Below, piece after piece: positions 11,991 to 22,727 of a stretch of 64,000 nucleotides of DNA. The position numbers and the translations under genes were made by a program. Location of the stretch: contig JBBMOA010000004.1 of the NCBI GenBank assembly GCA_037954235.1, positions 8,091,099-8,155,098 on the forward strand, written 5' to 3'. Within the stretch, counting starts at the first letter, position 1; each line of letters begins with the position of its first letter. The DNA comes from Aulostomus chinensis. Its lineage: Eukaryota; Chordata; Actinopteri; Syngnathiformes; Aulostomidae. Under the pieces are notes generated by a model that was not told where the DNA came from, made no database searches, and saw nothing but the letters and a program-made list of their open reading frames with translations.

Positions 11991-14860
11991 CTAGGGCTTC
12001 TTCTGGCCCCGCCTCCGGCCTCTGTGATTGACTGGCAGGACAGGCAGGCAGTAGATGTGCATGGGGAACTTCCTGAAGTAGCTGCTGACCCAGGGCCTGC
12101 AAGAGATCAGGATCCTCAGATTTAAAACGAAATCTCAGCAATAACCATCAAATATGTTTCGCAAATGTTCCGGTAGCAGCAGATGATGTTTCTCTGATGC
12201 TCATATAAAAATAATATCAAATTATTCAAATGATAAATTATTATTTTTAGATTAGTTGGCGGCCCGGTGGAGCAGTGGTCCTCACTGTGGCCCCCAGCAA
12301 GAAGGTTGTGGGTGGAGCCCCGGCTGCAGCACGGGGTCTTTCTGGGTGAGTCTCCATGTTCTCCCTGTTCCTGCTGGGTTCTCTCTGGTACTCCAGCTTC
12401 CTCCACAGTCCAAAGACATCAAGAGGGACCAGGTTAATCCAGACTCTAAATTGACCGTAGGCGTGGCTGGGAGAGCCAATGGTTGTCTGTCTCTATGTGT
12501 TGGCCCTGCCATGGACTGGTGACCTGTCCAGGGGGAAGGCTGCTGGGATAGGCTCCACCCCCACCACCCTCAACAGGAGAAGAGGGGGAAGATGGAGGGA
12601 TGGATGGAGGGATGGATGGATGATGGATGGAGGGATGGATGGATGATGGATTAGATTATTTTTTCTCTATTTTTTCAATTTGTTTTTTCTTTGTTTATTT
12701 TGTTCTAATTTCCAGTCATTTGTAGCCACCATCCATCCACCCATCCATCCACCCATCCATCCACCCATCCATCCATCCAGCCACCCATCCATCCATCATC
12801 CATCCAGCCACCCATCCATCCATCCATCATTCATCCGTCAATTCCATCCATCCAGCCATCCATCCATCCATCCACACATCCATCCATCCATCCATCCATC
12901 CATCCATCCATCCAGCCACCCATCCATCATCCATCCCTCCATCATCCATCCATCCATCCACACACTCATCCATCCATCCACACACCCATCCATCCATCAT
13001 CCATCCATCCATCATCCATCCATCCACACACCCATCCATCCATCATCCATCCATCATCCATCCATCCCTCCATCCACACACCCATCCATCCATCATCCAT
13101 CCATCATCCATCCATCCCTCCATCCATCATCCATCCATCCAATAATACAATCTAAATCAATAAAACCATCATTCATCTGCATTTATATTCTACACTGATC
13201 ATCTGAGACTCGGGTGCGTGTTCTTACTTTGTAACTCGTTGGTTCAGACTCAGGTAGCATAGATTTTGCCACAGGAGCTTGTTCTCCTGCAGGCGGAGGA
13301 ACTCAAACTCTTGTTGCCTCTCATCATCCAGACGCAATGACTCACGAAGTTCCGCCTCGATATGACCCAGCTGGACCAGTGAAAAACATGTAAGTCACAT
13401 GATTAATATTCAAATAACAAGATCATCTTCACTAATGAACCCTCTGATGATGCTGGAAGCCTGAATGCAATGCTTAGCAGTGCTAAGCTAATGTTAGCCT
13501 ATGAAGGAGCTACACCAGGGTCACATGACTTCAGTGTCACCACCACTAAGCTTCAGGCTTCTTGTGTTTCCCCTGATGACCTTTAATGACCTCCATGACC
13601 TCTGTAGGCTCCTCTAGACTCTTGTTAGCAACCCAGGTTTTTAAGACTCCACCACTCCAACATCCACCAGTCTGGTGTTTACTGGTGGATCTGATGTAGA
13701 ACTGAACCTCCACCATCCACCAGTCTGGTGTTTACTGGTGGATCTGATGTAGAACTGAACCTCCACCATCCACCAGTCTGGTGTTTACTGGTGGATCTGA
13801 TGTAGAACTGAACCAGTCTGGTGTTTACTGATGGATCTGATGTGGAACTGAACCTCTACCATCCACCGGTCTGGTGTTTACTGGTGGATCATATGTTGAC
13901 CTGAACCTCCAACATCCAACTCTGTGTGTTCTGCTGAGTCCCTTTCTACTTTTAAGAGACAATTGAAGACTCAATTGTTCAGAGAGCACCGAGGCACTGA
14001 ACCTGACTCTGCTCCTCTTTGGGGTAGAATAAGTCAGAGGGTCCAAGACCCAGCACTTAGTGACTATGTAGCACTAACTGTGTTGGGTGATGTTGTATGT
14101 CTGTTATATTTTAAAAAAAAAAAAAAAAAAAGGGAGGGGGGCGACACTTCTTCTGCCACTAGATGGCAGTACCTGTGACCAAATCACAACTGAAGCACTT
14201 TTGCACTTCCTATGGACTTTTCCTTAATTAGGTCTGAATTCTTGCTTGTGTTGTACGTCGCTTTGGACAAAAACGTCTGCTAAATGAAATTGGAGAATTG
14301 TTGTAGAATCCACCGGTCCGGTGTTTACTGGTGGATCTGATGTAGAACTGAACCTCCAACATCCACCGGTCTGGTGTTTACAACAGACCAGAAGACTTTT
14401 TTCCTGTGCTTTTCTATTTTTGTTCAGCACAGTTTAACTTCTTCAAAACGTCAATAGACTCTGGGGTTTCTGACCTCTTCTAGTAGGCTCTTGTTGTCTG
14501 CTTGGTCTCTCTGCTGCTGGTGAAGAGACAGAGATGCCGCTGTCCACCTGCCCTCCTCATTCACACCTGGTCGACCTGCAGCACCTGTCTGCTGCTGCTG
14601 GATGATCGCAAAGATGAAAGAGCTGAGAGGAAGGACCGAAGAGATTGGATTAACCCCCCAGCAGCACTTGTATAGACATCTATCTTTGTGAGGACCACAA
14701 CCTCAACTATGACAACAAAGACTCCAAACCTGCAACTCAATCGAGTCTACTGATTGTTGCAGTTACAGTACACACTCCTGTCACCTGTGTTCTCTGCTGC
14801 CTGCCTCCTCCTGAATCTGGGAGAGGTGCCGACTACCCATCATGCCCTGCAATGTGCGCA

Positions 14861-14933
<73 letters not shown>

Positions 14934-15147
14934 ACACATGATCTGGTATCAGTTAATTACATGTTCTAAGATGAGTGTCGGAAGTTGAGAGAAGGAGGCG
15001 AGACAGTCCCTAGGGTTAGTTTCCGTGGTGACAGGAGCCATGTTTTGGTCAGATGACACCGACACACAGCTACCTGATCTCCAGCAACTCTAGTGCAAGC
15101 TTCATTTCAAAAGCCCATAGCTTGTTTTCTTGTATCCATGATATCAT
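11991..15147 (-). CDS. Unrecognised 172-residue coiled-coil protein, five coding exons
   Basis: Exons, in gene order: 15147-15074, 14832-14785, 14622-14475, 13370-13228, 12096-11991. Every junction is GT-AG and the phases agree, giving 519 nt (172 residues plus TAG). The start is MISWIQENKLWAFEMKLALE. The middle is rich in Glu, Gln, Leu and Arg with heptad-like spacing (QQQQ tract, then DERQQEFEFLRLQENKLLWQ), suggesting a coiled coil. The end is basic (NHRGRRRGQKKP) after a hydrophobic YCLPVLPV. Exon 2 uses the weak acceptor GGGTAG|T; the nearer TTGCAG would bring a stop codon in phase 2. Introns hold a SINE, a CCAT array, a 53-bp satellite with a LINE, and a CA repeat. I do not recognise the family; human neighbours of CCT2 that I recall (LRRC10, BEST3, RAB3IP) do not match. 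Upstream noncoding exons are possible. Confidence 0.7.
12258..12645 (+). mobile_element. tRNA-derived SINE-like repeat (family B), copy 1
   Basis: It starts GGCGGCCCGGTGGAGCAGTG, carries the shared body (TCCACAGTCCAAAGACATCA, TCTAAATTGACCGTAGG, TGGACTGGTGACCTGTCC, GATAGGCTCCACCC), and ends in GGAT repeats. The same body recurs at 41160, 41685, 57275 and 59703. The 5' end looks tRNA-like, with an internal promoter-type box in better-kept copies. This is a very common teleost repeat type. It lies in the last intron of the coiled-coil gene. Confidence 0.85.
12729..13141. repeat. CCAT tetranucleotide array
   Basis: About 410 bp of CATCCATC with interruptions (CACC, CAGCC, CACACA). It produces a spurious 172-codon frame rich in Ile, His, Pro and Ser. 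It lies close to the GGAT-tailed SINE at 12258 but on the opposite repeat strand. Intronic. Confidence 0.9.
13647..13920. repeat. 53-bp satellite, minor array (left part)
   Basis: About five units of the same 53-bp sequence that forms the large array at 32524-37830. Core: CTGGTGTTTACTGGTGGATC and TGATGTAGAACTGAACCTCC. Same orientation as the large array. The array continues at 14312 after a LINE insertion. Confidence 0.9.
13921..14311 (+). mobile_element. 5'-truncated L2-like LINE, 3' end
   Basis: The frame encodes the end of a reverse transcriptase reading frame (SAESLSTFKRQLKTQLFREH), then an A-run, and the teleost L2-type 3' end GTCGCTTTGGACAAAAACGT and CTGCTAAATGAAATTG with a short TTGTAGAA-type tail. 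It is nearly identical to the copy at 56354-57272. It sits within the 53-bp array, so it inserted after the satellite formed. Confidence 0.8.
14312..14386. repeat. 53-bp satellite, minor array (right part)
   Basis: One and a half 53-bp units resuming after the LINE at 13921-14311, ending about 90 bp before the exon at 14475. Confidence 0.85.
14862..14938. repeat. CA microsatellite
   Basis: About 35 CA units, immediately upstream (in gene direction) of exon 2 of the coiled-coil gene at 14832-14785. Confidence 0.95.
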
Positions 15148-16971
15148 TCTTTGCAGTGAACACACATTGAACAAAGGTTGACAGTGTAACCTGTAATGTT
15201 TACTTTAAAGTGAGGTAGCATTCTTCATTGTGATGTCATTGGTTACTAAATGGTTAAAGCCATTAAGAGTGTTGATATTAGTTAAACTGATATTTCAGTC
15301 AGAAGCTGTATTTTTCCTTCCAAGTACTCACTTACAGGAGTACTCAGCTCACTCAGATGTTTTTTCCTCCTGCATCATTTCTCATTGACTCCAGAATGCA
15401 GGAAGAATCAGCCACGTATATTTGGCTTGAAGCTAACAGAGACTGATGCTAACATCAGCTAAACTGTCCACAAACATCTGTTCACCAATTCTCCTGGTGG
15501 TCTGGTAGAATCTGGTCTCAGGTAGCACCTGCATCAGTGCAGATGCAGCTGAATGAAAAAGGTGTGGGTGAAAGCAGACGATGCCCCCTGTTGGTTTGGA
15601 GGGTGAAGCACTGGCAGGTTCCCAGTGTCATAAAGCACTTTTAATAAAACAATATTTATATTGTAAAAGCAGGAAAACATTATAAATAATAACAGGAATG
15701 ATGGTTCACTTAAGGAATTACTGTGATTATTTAACACATAGACTTTTGAGCTCTGTTAAGTTTCAACATTGTGAAAGAAATACTCTTTGAAAGAGATACA
15801 TTTACTTTAAATTCCATTTACAATTTCAAAATATTCATAAACCTGAATTATATAATGTCTATAATGTAGCTTTTTAGCTTTGTATGTACTGTATTTGCTT
15901 GCAACTAATGATTGACAGTTTTGTTGTTGCTCTCACCTTAGTTTGAGTTTAAGTTGCTGAAATAACTATACTAATATTACGAACACAACTGTTCCAGTAG
16001 AGAAAAAAACTATATTGATATCCTGACTAACACGGTAACTGTCTTCTCTTCATGCGTTTTACTCTGTTGTTGTTGTTGTTGTTATCTACCAAGAACAGAA
16101 ATACACGCAGCCAGTTAGATGACCACAACCTTCATCAACTCAAATTGAGCTGATTGAAAATGCCGCACATGGCTGTCCAGTCACAGAGGGCTCGCTGGTT
16201 TGATCCTGGTTGCTACTGTAAGTTGCTGAGCCCCGAATTTCTCCTGATGATGGTGCCATGAGTGTGTTTCTCAACTACAGAAGATTGTTTGGAGCGTTTC
16301 ACCCCTACAAGCACTTGAGAGACGGCGTCACCATGATCTTTGACCTCTACAATCCCAGAGGACAAAGGCATTCCAGATATGTGGTGTTTATGTGATGTGG
16401 CCGTGACCTCTGACCCTCAAAAACTGTTCAGATCATGTTTGAGTCCTCATGGATATCACCTATCATGGCAAAGGTGATGAATGTCTCAGGTTTGAAAAGT
16501 GTGATGCGGCTGTCTTCTACCATTTTATTATTTTACCGTATTGTAACTGGTTGACTTTTGTTGTCAGATGAGGGTAAAATGCATGAAACATTAGCAAATG
16601 CAAACAAACATTAAAAAAGGGGATTTAAGTGAAAAATGATCCTGCAGCAACTCCCTACATACAAAAAAAGCATTTTGACACAATTGAGATGATGGCTGAT
16701 ACTCACAGTGTGCTGAGCATCCATGTCCATCTTCCTGTTTGTGACTGTCCACTTCATTAGTCTGGTGTTTCTATGCACCTCCTTCCCACCTGAATTAGTC
16801 ATCAGTGTGTGTGTTTGTGTGTGTTTGTGTGTCCTCACCTCTAAATGTGTTTAGAAAACCGACTGATTCACACTGCAAGGAAACTTGGATACACTTGTTG
16901 TTGGATGAATAAGTTCGCAACGCCATCACAAGCGTTTTCCAGAGCAATAAAGCATTTTTAATGAGAAATCA
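15148..16971. other. Intergenic sequence, no gene confirmed
   Basis: Unique A/T-rich sequence upstream of the coiled-coil gene. It may hold its promoter and noncoding exons. A 37-codon open stretch follows an acceptor-like site near 16280 (+) but has no partner exon. Otherwise nothing was recognised. Confidence 0.4.
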
Positions 16972-19900
16972 TGAATGAATGAAGGCTTTATTTCGAACTG
17001 AGAAATCAAAAAACCCAAATCAAAATAGTCAAGACAACAAAAACAATGTTAACGTAACCTGTTGGAAAAGAGAAGCAGATGCTTATTTAATCCCAACCCT
17101 TCTCCTTTGTCAGTGATTAACAATCATCTGATGAGTTCATTGTCCCGTCTGTACACATATTCACAAATTACTCTATGTTCTTAAATGTATGGACCAACAC
17201 CTCATGACTAAACAGATTTACATATGTGCATATTTACAGACAAAAGACAATAAATAATGTAAATAAACAAGTGAATTAATGATCTGTGAAAACATCTGGT
17301 GATCATCAAAGCCCTTCATCCTCCCTGCACCCTGTGAAAACCATGTTTTTGAGCTGGGTCATGCTGGGACACTGCTTGAGCTCCGCACCCAAGCCGTTCC
17401 ACAGCTTCACTCCAATACAGAAATAGAAAACTTTTTTAATGTTGTGCGGACACGAAGATGTTTTAGATTGGACCCCCCTCAGATTATAATCCCCATCTCT
17501 GGTAAAAAAAAAAAAAAAAAAATTGAATATTGATTGTTTATTGCTTTGTACATAATTTGTGCTGTTTGAAAGTGAACCAGATCAGTCCATTTTAATATCT
17601 TTGATTTTAAGAATAGTGAATTTGTTTGATCTTTGTTAACCTTCATTATGCATTATCCTTATGGCTCTTTTTTGCAGTAGTGGTAGTGATTGTAGTGTAC
17701 ATTCATAAGTGTTCAACATGGTAAAACCAGTGAACAGTAGAGAATGTGGAGTGACTTGTGGTCCAGAATGTGTTTGGCCTTGCTGAGTACTGAGATGCTT
17801 CTTGAGTTTATTTTGGCATCTATTATTACACCAAGAACCTTATTTTCATGGACTCTTTCAACATGCACACCTTCTACTTGCACTTGCATTTCCCTTTCAC
17901 AATAACAGACAACATGGTTTTAGTTTTACCTCAATTTAATGATAACTTGTTTCTATCAAACCACCTCTTTAATTTTAATATTTTTGATACCTTACAAATA
18001 TCATTTATATAAAGGATAAACAGTTTTGGACCCAGTACTGACCCCTGGGGGATGCCACAAGCAATGTCCAAGCATGACCACGTATACTCTTCCAACTTCA
18101 CAAATTGTTTTCCCTCTCCTAAGTAACCTCTCACCCAGTGCGATAACCCCCCCCCCCCCATCCCATACCGCTCCAGTTTATTAGGGCCTGAGCCAGAAGG
18201 TACTTGTGGCGAAGACCCTATTATGTTTGCTCGGCAGAGCAACACATTAGCAGCACTAAAAACACTAAAAACCCACACTAAACAGTGTCCCAGGCCCCCC
18301 CAACACCCATGAGGCAACTGGGCCAGACGGCCCGGAGCCAGTTTTCACATCCACACCCATTCAAAACCTGGTATTATACTGTTCTTGCTCTCAATGAGTG
18401 CGCGCTATATGCGCATAATGCGCATAACGCGCATAATCTAATTTGACCCCCTGAACATGCATGAAATTCGCTGAAATTCGGCACAATCGTTCGGTATGTC
18501 TCAACATTCACTAATCAAAAACAAAAACGCCACAAAAGTCTATAGCGCCACCTAGGGAGCCACACAAAAAAAAGATAATTTTTTTTCAATTTAGAGCGCT
18601 ATAACTCCTCACACAAAACTCCCACAGACATGGGACCAACACCGTTGGACTCGTCTCATCAAGACGAACAATTCTTACACTCTGACCCCTCACCTATCTC
18701 TAACAGAATGTCCACAAATTGGACAAAACTGTCAAAATCAGGACTTTTTTTACTCCCCGAACAAAATCTATCTCCTCCTAAACCGTAAATGCCAGGGCTT
18801 CCAAACTTTCACACATTACTCTCCCAACACTGCTCTTCAAAAATCTTTAAAGGCTAATATACTACGCGCTCGGTTCCCATTTTATAAGCCCTCAAATTGG
18901 GGGAGACACGTTTCACGCTTACAATGGAAGTCAATGGGGAGGCCGTGTCCTCTCATGGTACATACTCTCAAACAAATGCTTCTCACGTCTATACCATACA
19001 TCGCACAGCTTTTCAAAACATAGCACTGTATTCCTGACAAAAATCCCTACAAAAATATGGTATTTTGTGTTACTTTCCACCAACGTAGGCCGAGTTATTC
19101 AGCTTTTACACACTACATTTCTCTTCATCCTCCACTCTCTCCACTCTAGCACAGATCAAAGAAAGTGCAGCGGGGGAGGGGTTCTTAAAGGGCCAGCTGG
19201 CAGCTCTGCTCTCAGCTCTGCTCTCAGCTCTGACAGAGATGGCAGAGATTTGTTTACTGTAGTCATGGAAACCACAATTGGAGCTTCTCTGCCCTCATGT
19301 ACATACTCTCAAACAAACACTTGTAGCTTCTAAACTAAAAGACTCACACCTTCAGAAAACACACCATTGAATTGCTGAGAAAAAACTCTACGAACTGATG
19401 TCTTTACATTACACTTTTGACCAACATATGCAGAGTTATGACTGTGTTTGTCAGTAAAACTGCCAAATCCTCCTCTGCTCTCCACTCTGACAGAGATGGC
19501 AGAGAGCGAGCAGAGAAGGGAGGGGCTCTTAAAGGGCCGGCTCTCAGCTCTGCACTCACACTGTGCAGCGCACTGAGGCTCCTATCTCCTAAACTACAAG
19601 GCCTAGGGATTTGCCGATTACACCGTTGGATTGGGGCCGGTGTCAAGGACGCAGCCGTAGGCCGCGCGGGGGCTCAGGCCCTAACAACGCTGCTTGCAGC
19701 TTTAATTGATTACTATGTTTTTAATATGATCGAAAGCTTCTTTAAGATCTATGAATACTCCAACTGCATGCTGTTGTGGTCTGCTGTGTTTGTAACTTCC
19801 TCAACTGATTCGGTTGTTGCCAGTGATGTTGGGATGTTTGACCTGAATCCGTATTGACGGTCAGGAGGTCCTCTATGCTTTTCTATCAATTGTTCTGATC

Positions 19901-20880
19901 TGTTATTGAATAGTTTTCCTAGAACTGTGGAAGTAAAGAAAGAGGCCTGTCATTTTGAAGTGGTGTCCATCCCCAGTTTTGTACAGCGACACAACTTTAG
20001 CTATTTTCATTTTGTTTGGAAATTTACTTGTTTGGAATGATAAGTTTCAGATGTACGTTAGTGGTTCTGAAATCCCCTCAATGACCTTTTTACGATTTTC
20101 ATATCAATTTCATTACAATCAGTGGATGTTTTATATTTACATTTATTATTTACAATATCTATTATTTCTTTATCTTCCACTGCTGTAAGGAACATTGAGC
20201 TGGGATTCCCATCTATAAGGTTATCATTCCGATCCTCAGATGACATTGGATCAGGGATTTTTTCCAACACTTACAAAAAAATCACTAAAGCTATTAACCA
20301 CATCATCCATATTGTCCTTTTTAATGTTGTTGTCAATAAAATATTGAGGGTAACTTTGTTGTCTGGAGCCACTTTTAATAATACTATTTAACATGTCCCA
20401 TATTCCTTTAATATTGTTTTTGTTATTATTTAATATTTTACAATAGTATTCTTTCCTACATACCCTTATAATATTAGTTAACCTATTATTATATTTATGT
20501 TCAGCCTCTTTAGTTCTTTGTGTTATGAATTCTCTATAGAGTGTATTTTCCTTTTTACAGGCATTTGGTAATCCCTTTGTGATCCATGGTCGATCTGTAT
20601 ATTTGTGTTTTCTACTGTATTGTTGTATTGGACAATTTTTATCATACAGTGATGTGAACATTCTTAAAAAATGACTCATATGCATGATCAGCATCATTTT
20701 CTCTGTACACTATTTCCCATTTTTGTGCTAGCAAGTCATTCCTTAATGCACTCACGGTTTCCTCTGTCCTCACTCGTCTGTATTGAAGTTTTCCGTCTGG
20801 CTGATTTCTCTTGTAGTTACTGTCATAGACTGTAAAAACTGATGTCGTTGAATTAGTGATTGAAATAATCAAATATAAAA
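16972..20880 (-). mobile_element. Non-LTR retrotransposon (LINE), 5'-truncated, RT core deleted, interrupted
   Basis: Minus-strand relic. It starts (20880-20251) with the linker after the endonuclease (YRRVRTEE, AQKWEIVYRE, then PIQQYSRKHKYTDRPWITKG) and passes through the reverse transcriptase start with several frame breaks. It is interrupted by family A copy 2 (18181-19705) and resumes at 18180 with KLERYGM and the RT motif CGIPQGSVLGP. The run IYINDICKVSKILK is followed directly by LKRWFDRNKLSLN, so the catalytic FADD segment is missing. The 3' end near 16972 has the GAAT-type tail and TGAAGGCTTTATTTCGAA. A dead copy, probably of a jockey-superfamily LINE; the clade is not certain. Confidence 0.8.
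18181..19705 (+). mobile_element. Family A dispersed repeat, copy 2
   Basis: Full-length copy from TTAGGGCC to GCAGCTTTAA, inserted into the LINE. Because the interrupted LINE reading frame can be followed on both sides (... INKLERYG), the empty site can be inferred. ATT would then be duplicated on both sides, a 3-bp target duplication. It contains the two related internal modules at about 18953-19290 and 19291-19555. Confidence 0.85.
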
Positions 20881-21077
20881 AGCTTTACATGATGTAAAAC
20901 ATTTAAATATTTGATCAAATAACTTGACATGCTGAGTAAACAACAAACTGTTTAATCCAATAGGGAGGCCGTGCTTGTTCTTGTAGTTGCCTTTTAATGC
21001 TGTTATCTTGTGCTTTAATTATGAAATCACAAGATAACAAATCTGGTTAAGCTAAGGAGATAATTAACTCATTATCA

Positions 21078-21826
21078 CAAGAAAATGCCTGTTACCATGT
21101 TAAATTGGGATATCGCCTTATGAACCATCCTACCTTCACTCGTGAACAAGATCCCAAGATACTTAAACTCCTCCACCTGAGGCAGGACTTCCCCCAAACC
21201 CGGAGTGGGCAGGCCACCCTTTTCCAGCTGTGGACCATGGCCTGCAGTATGATGGCGCAAAGAGGATCCCTACCCTAACCCTCGAACCCTCCCCCCCTCC
21301 CCCCCACCACCATCACCAAGAAATTCTGTCTATAAAAGTTATGAACAGAAACAATGACAAAGGGCAGCCTTGGTGGAGTCCAACCCTCACTGGGAACAAG
21401 TCTGACTTACTGCCAGCAACGCGGACCAGACTCTCACTACTCCAGTAGAATGACTGAACGGCCCTTTGTAAGGGGCCATCCATCCATCCCCCCCCACGGT
21501 GCTCCTGGGATCACGGTCATAAGCCTTCTCCAAATCCAAAAAGCACATGTGGACTGGTTGGGCATGGCCCCTCCAGCACCCTAGCGAGGGTGAAGAGCTG
21601 ATCCACGGTTCCACGGCCAAGACGAAACCCACACTGCTCCTCTTCGATCTGAGGTTCGACTATCGCCCGACCCTTCTCTCCAGTATCCTGGTGTACACCT
21701 CTCCAGGGAGGCTGAGGAGTGGGATCCCCCGATTGTTGGAACACACCCTCTGGTTCCCTTTCTTAAAGATGGGGACCACCAACCCGGTCTACCACTCTAA
21801 AGGCACCGCCATCAACTGACAGGCGG
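21078..21826 (-). mobile_element. RTE-type LINE fragment, decayed
   Basis: Minus-strand fragments read EEQCGFRLGRGTVDQLFTLA, MCFLDLEKAYDR and QVEEFKYLGILFTSEG. These are the reverse transcriptase motifs of the common teleost RTE/Rex-like LINE, in order but with frame breaks and internal deletions. Confidence 0.75.
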
Positions 21827-21829
21827 ATT

Positions 21830-22190
21830 GGGGCGGCATCCACAGTGATGCGGGTGCTTAACCAGTCCGTTGTGGTAAATCGCAAGCTTTGACTGTTGGC
21901 TAAGCTCACTTATTTACCTGTCAATCTACGTTCCAACCCTCACCTGTGGTCATGAGCTCTGGGTTATGACTGAAAGAACAAGATCCTGAATACAAGCGGC
22001 TGAAATGAGTTTCCTCCTCAGGGAGGCTGGGCTCTCCCTCAGAGACAGGGTGAGAAGCTCAGTCCTTCAGGAGGGACTCAGAGTAGAGCTGCTGCTCCTC
22101 CAGGTAGAGGAGTCAGTGGAGGTGGTTCTGGCATCTGGAGAGGACGCCTCCCTCAGGAGGTGTTCCAGGCATGTTATCTTGAGATAACAA
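21830..22190 (+). mobile_element. RTE-type LINE fragment, C-terminal end, opposite strand
   Basis: Plus-strand sequence reads the later part of the same LINE type, including GHELWVMT-like and AGLSLRDRVRSS residues. It lies tail to tail with the fragment at 21078-21826, so either two insertions or an inversion. Confidence 0.7.
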
Positions 22191-22393
22191 AATAAATGGA
22201 CCCATTATCATTAGACAATATCTGCTATTATCAATATTATTGTATCATACAACAATAGTCCTTCTGCTTTGGTGTGAATACTACAACTGTGTTTACATCA
22301 GTTCAATGCAGAGTTTCGAAATCCTGCTGTGAATGTTCCTTTTTACAAGTAAATCACACCAAACTTATGAGATTTAAAAGAATTCAAGTTCTA

Positions 22394-22399
22394 TTTATT
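22394..22399 (-). terminator. Candidate polyadenylation signal of myrfl
   Basis: AATAAA on the minus strand about 330 bases after the myrfl stop codon. No transcript evidence. Confidence 0.35.
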
Positions 22400-22727
22400 T
22401 TGTTAGAATTCAGATTATTTTGTCCACAAGCATCAAGTACTTCGCAATGAACAAAGTTCCTGAAGAGCAACCAATAAAATCAATTAATACCATTGCTTAC
22501 ACCATATTCCAATAAGCACATCACATGACAACATTTTCTCAGGAAAACCTCAATAACACAGTAGCAAAAATTTTTAAACTAAACTGTTAGCCACTACAAG
22601 CTGGAATTTCCCTGAAGATGTGACATACAGACAACTTACACTGAGTACAAAGTAAAAGCAGGAAGTGACTATTGTGCGGCCAAGTTTGAAATGCAAGCAT
22701 GAATTTTGGTCAGTAAATGTACATTAA

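Noticed and set aside
12680..13198. 172-codon His/Pro/Ser frame
   Set aside because: CCAT microsatellite.
16275..16396. Plus-strand 37-codon stretch after a CTACAG acceptor (RLFGAFHPYKHLRDG)
   Set aside because: No matching upstream exon and no recognised similarity; a chance frame or an old relic.
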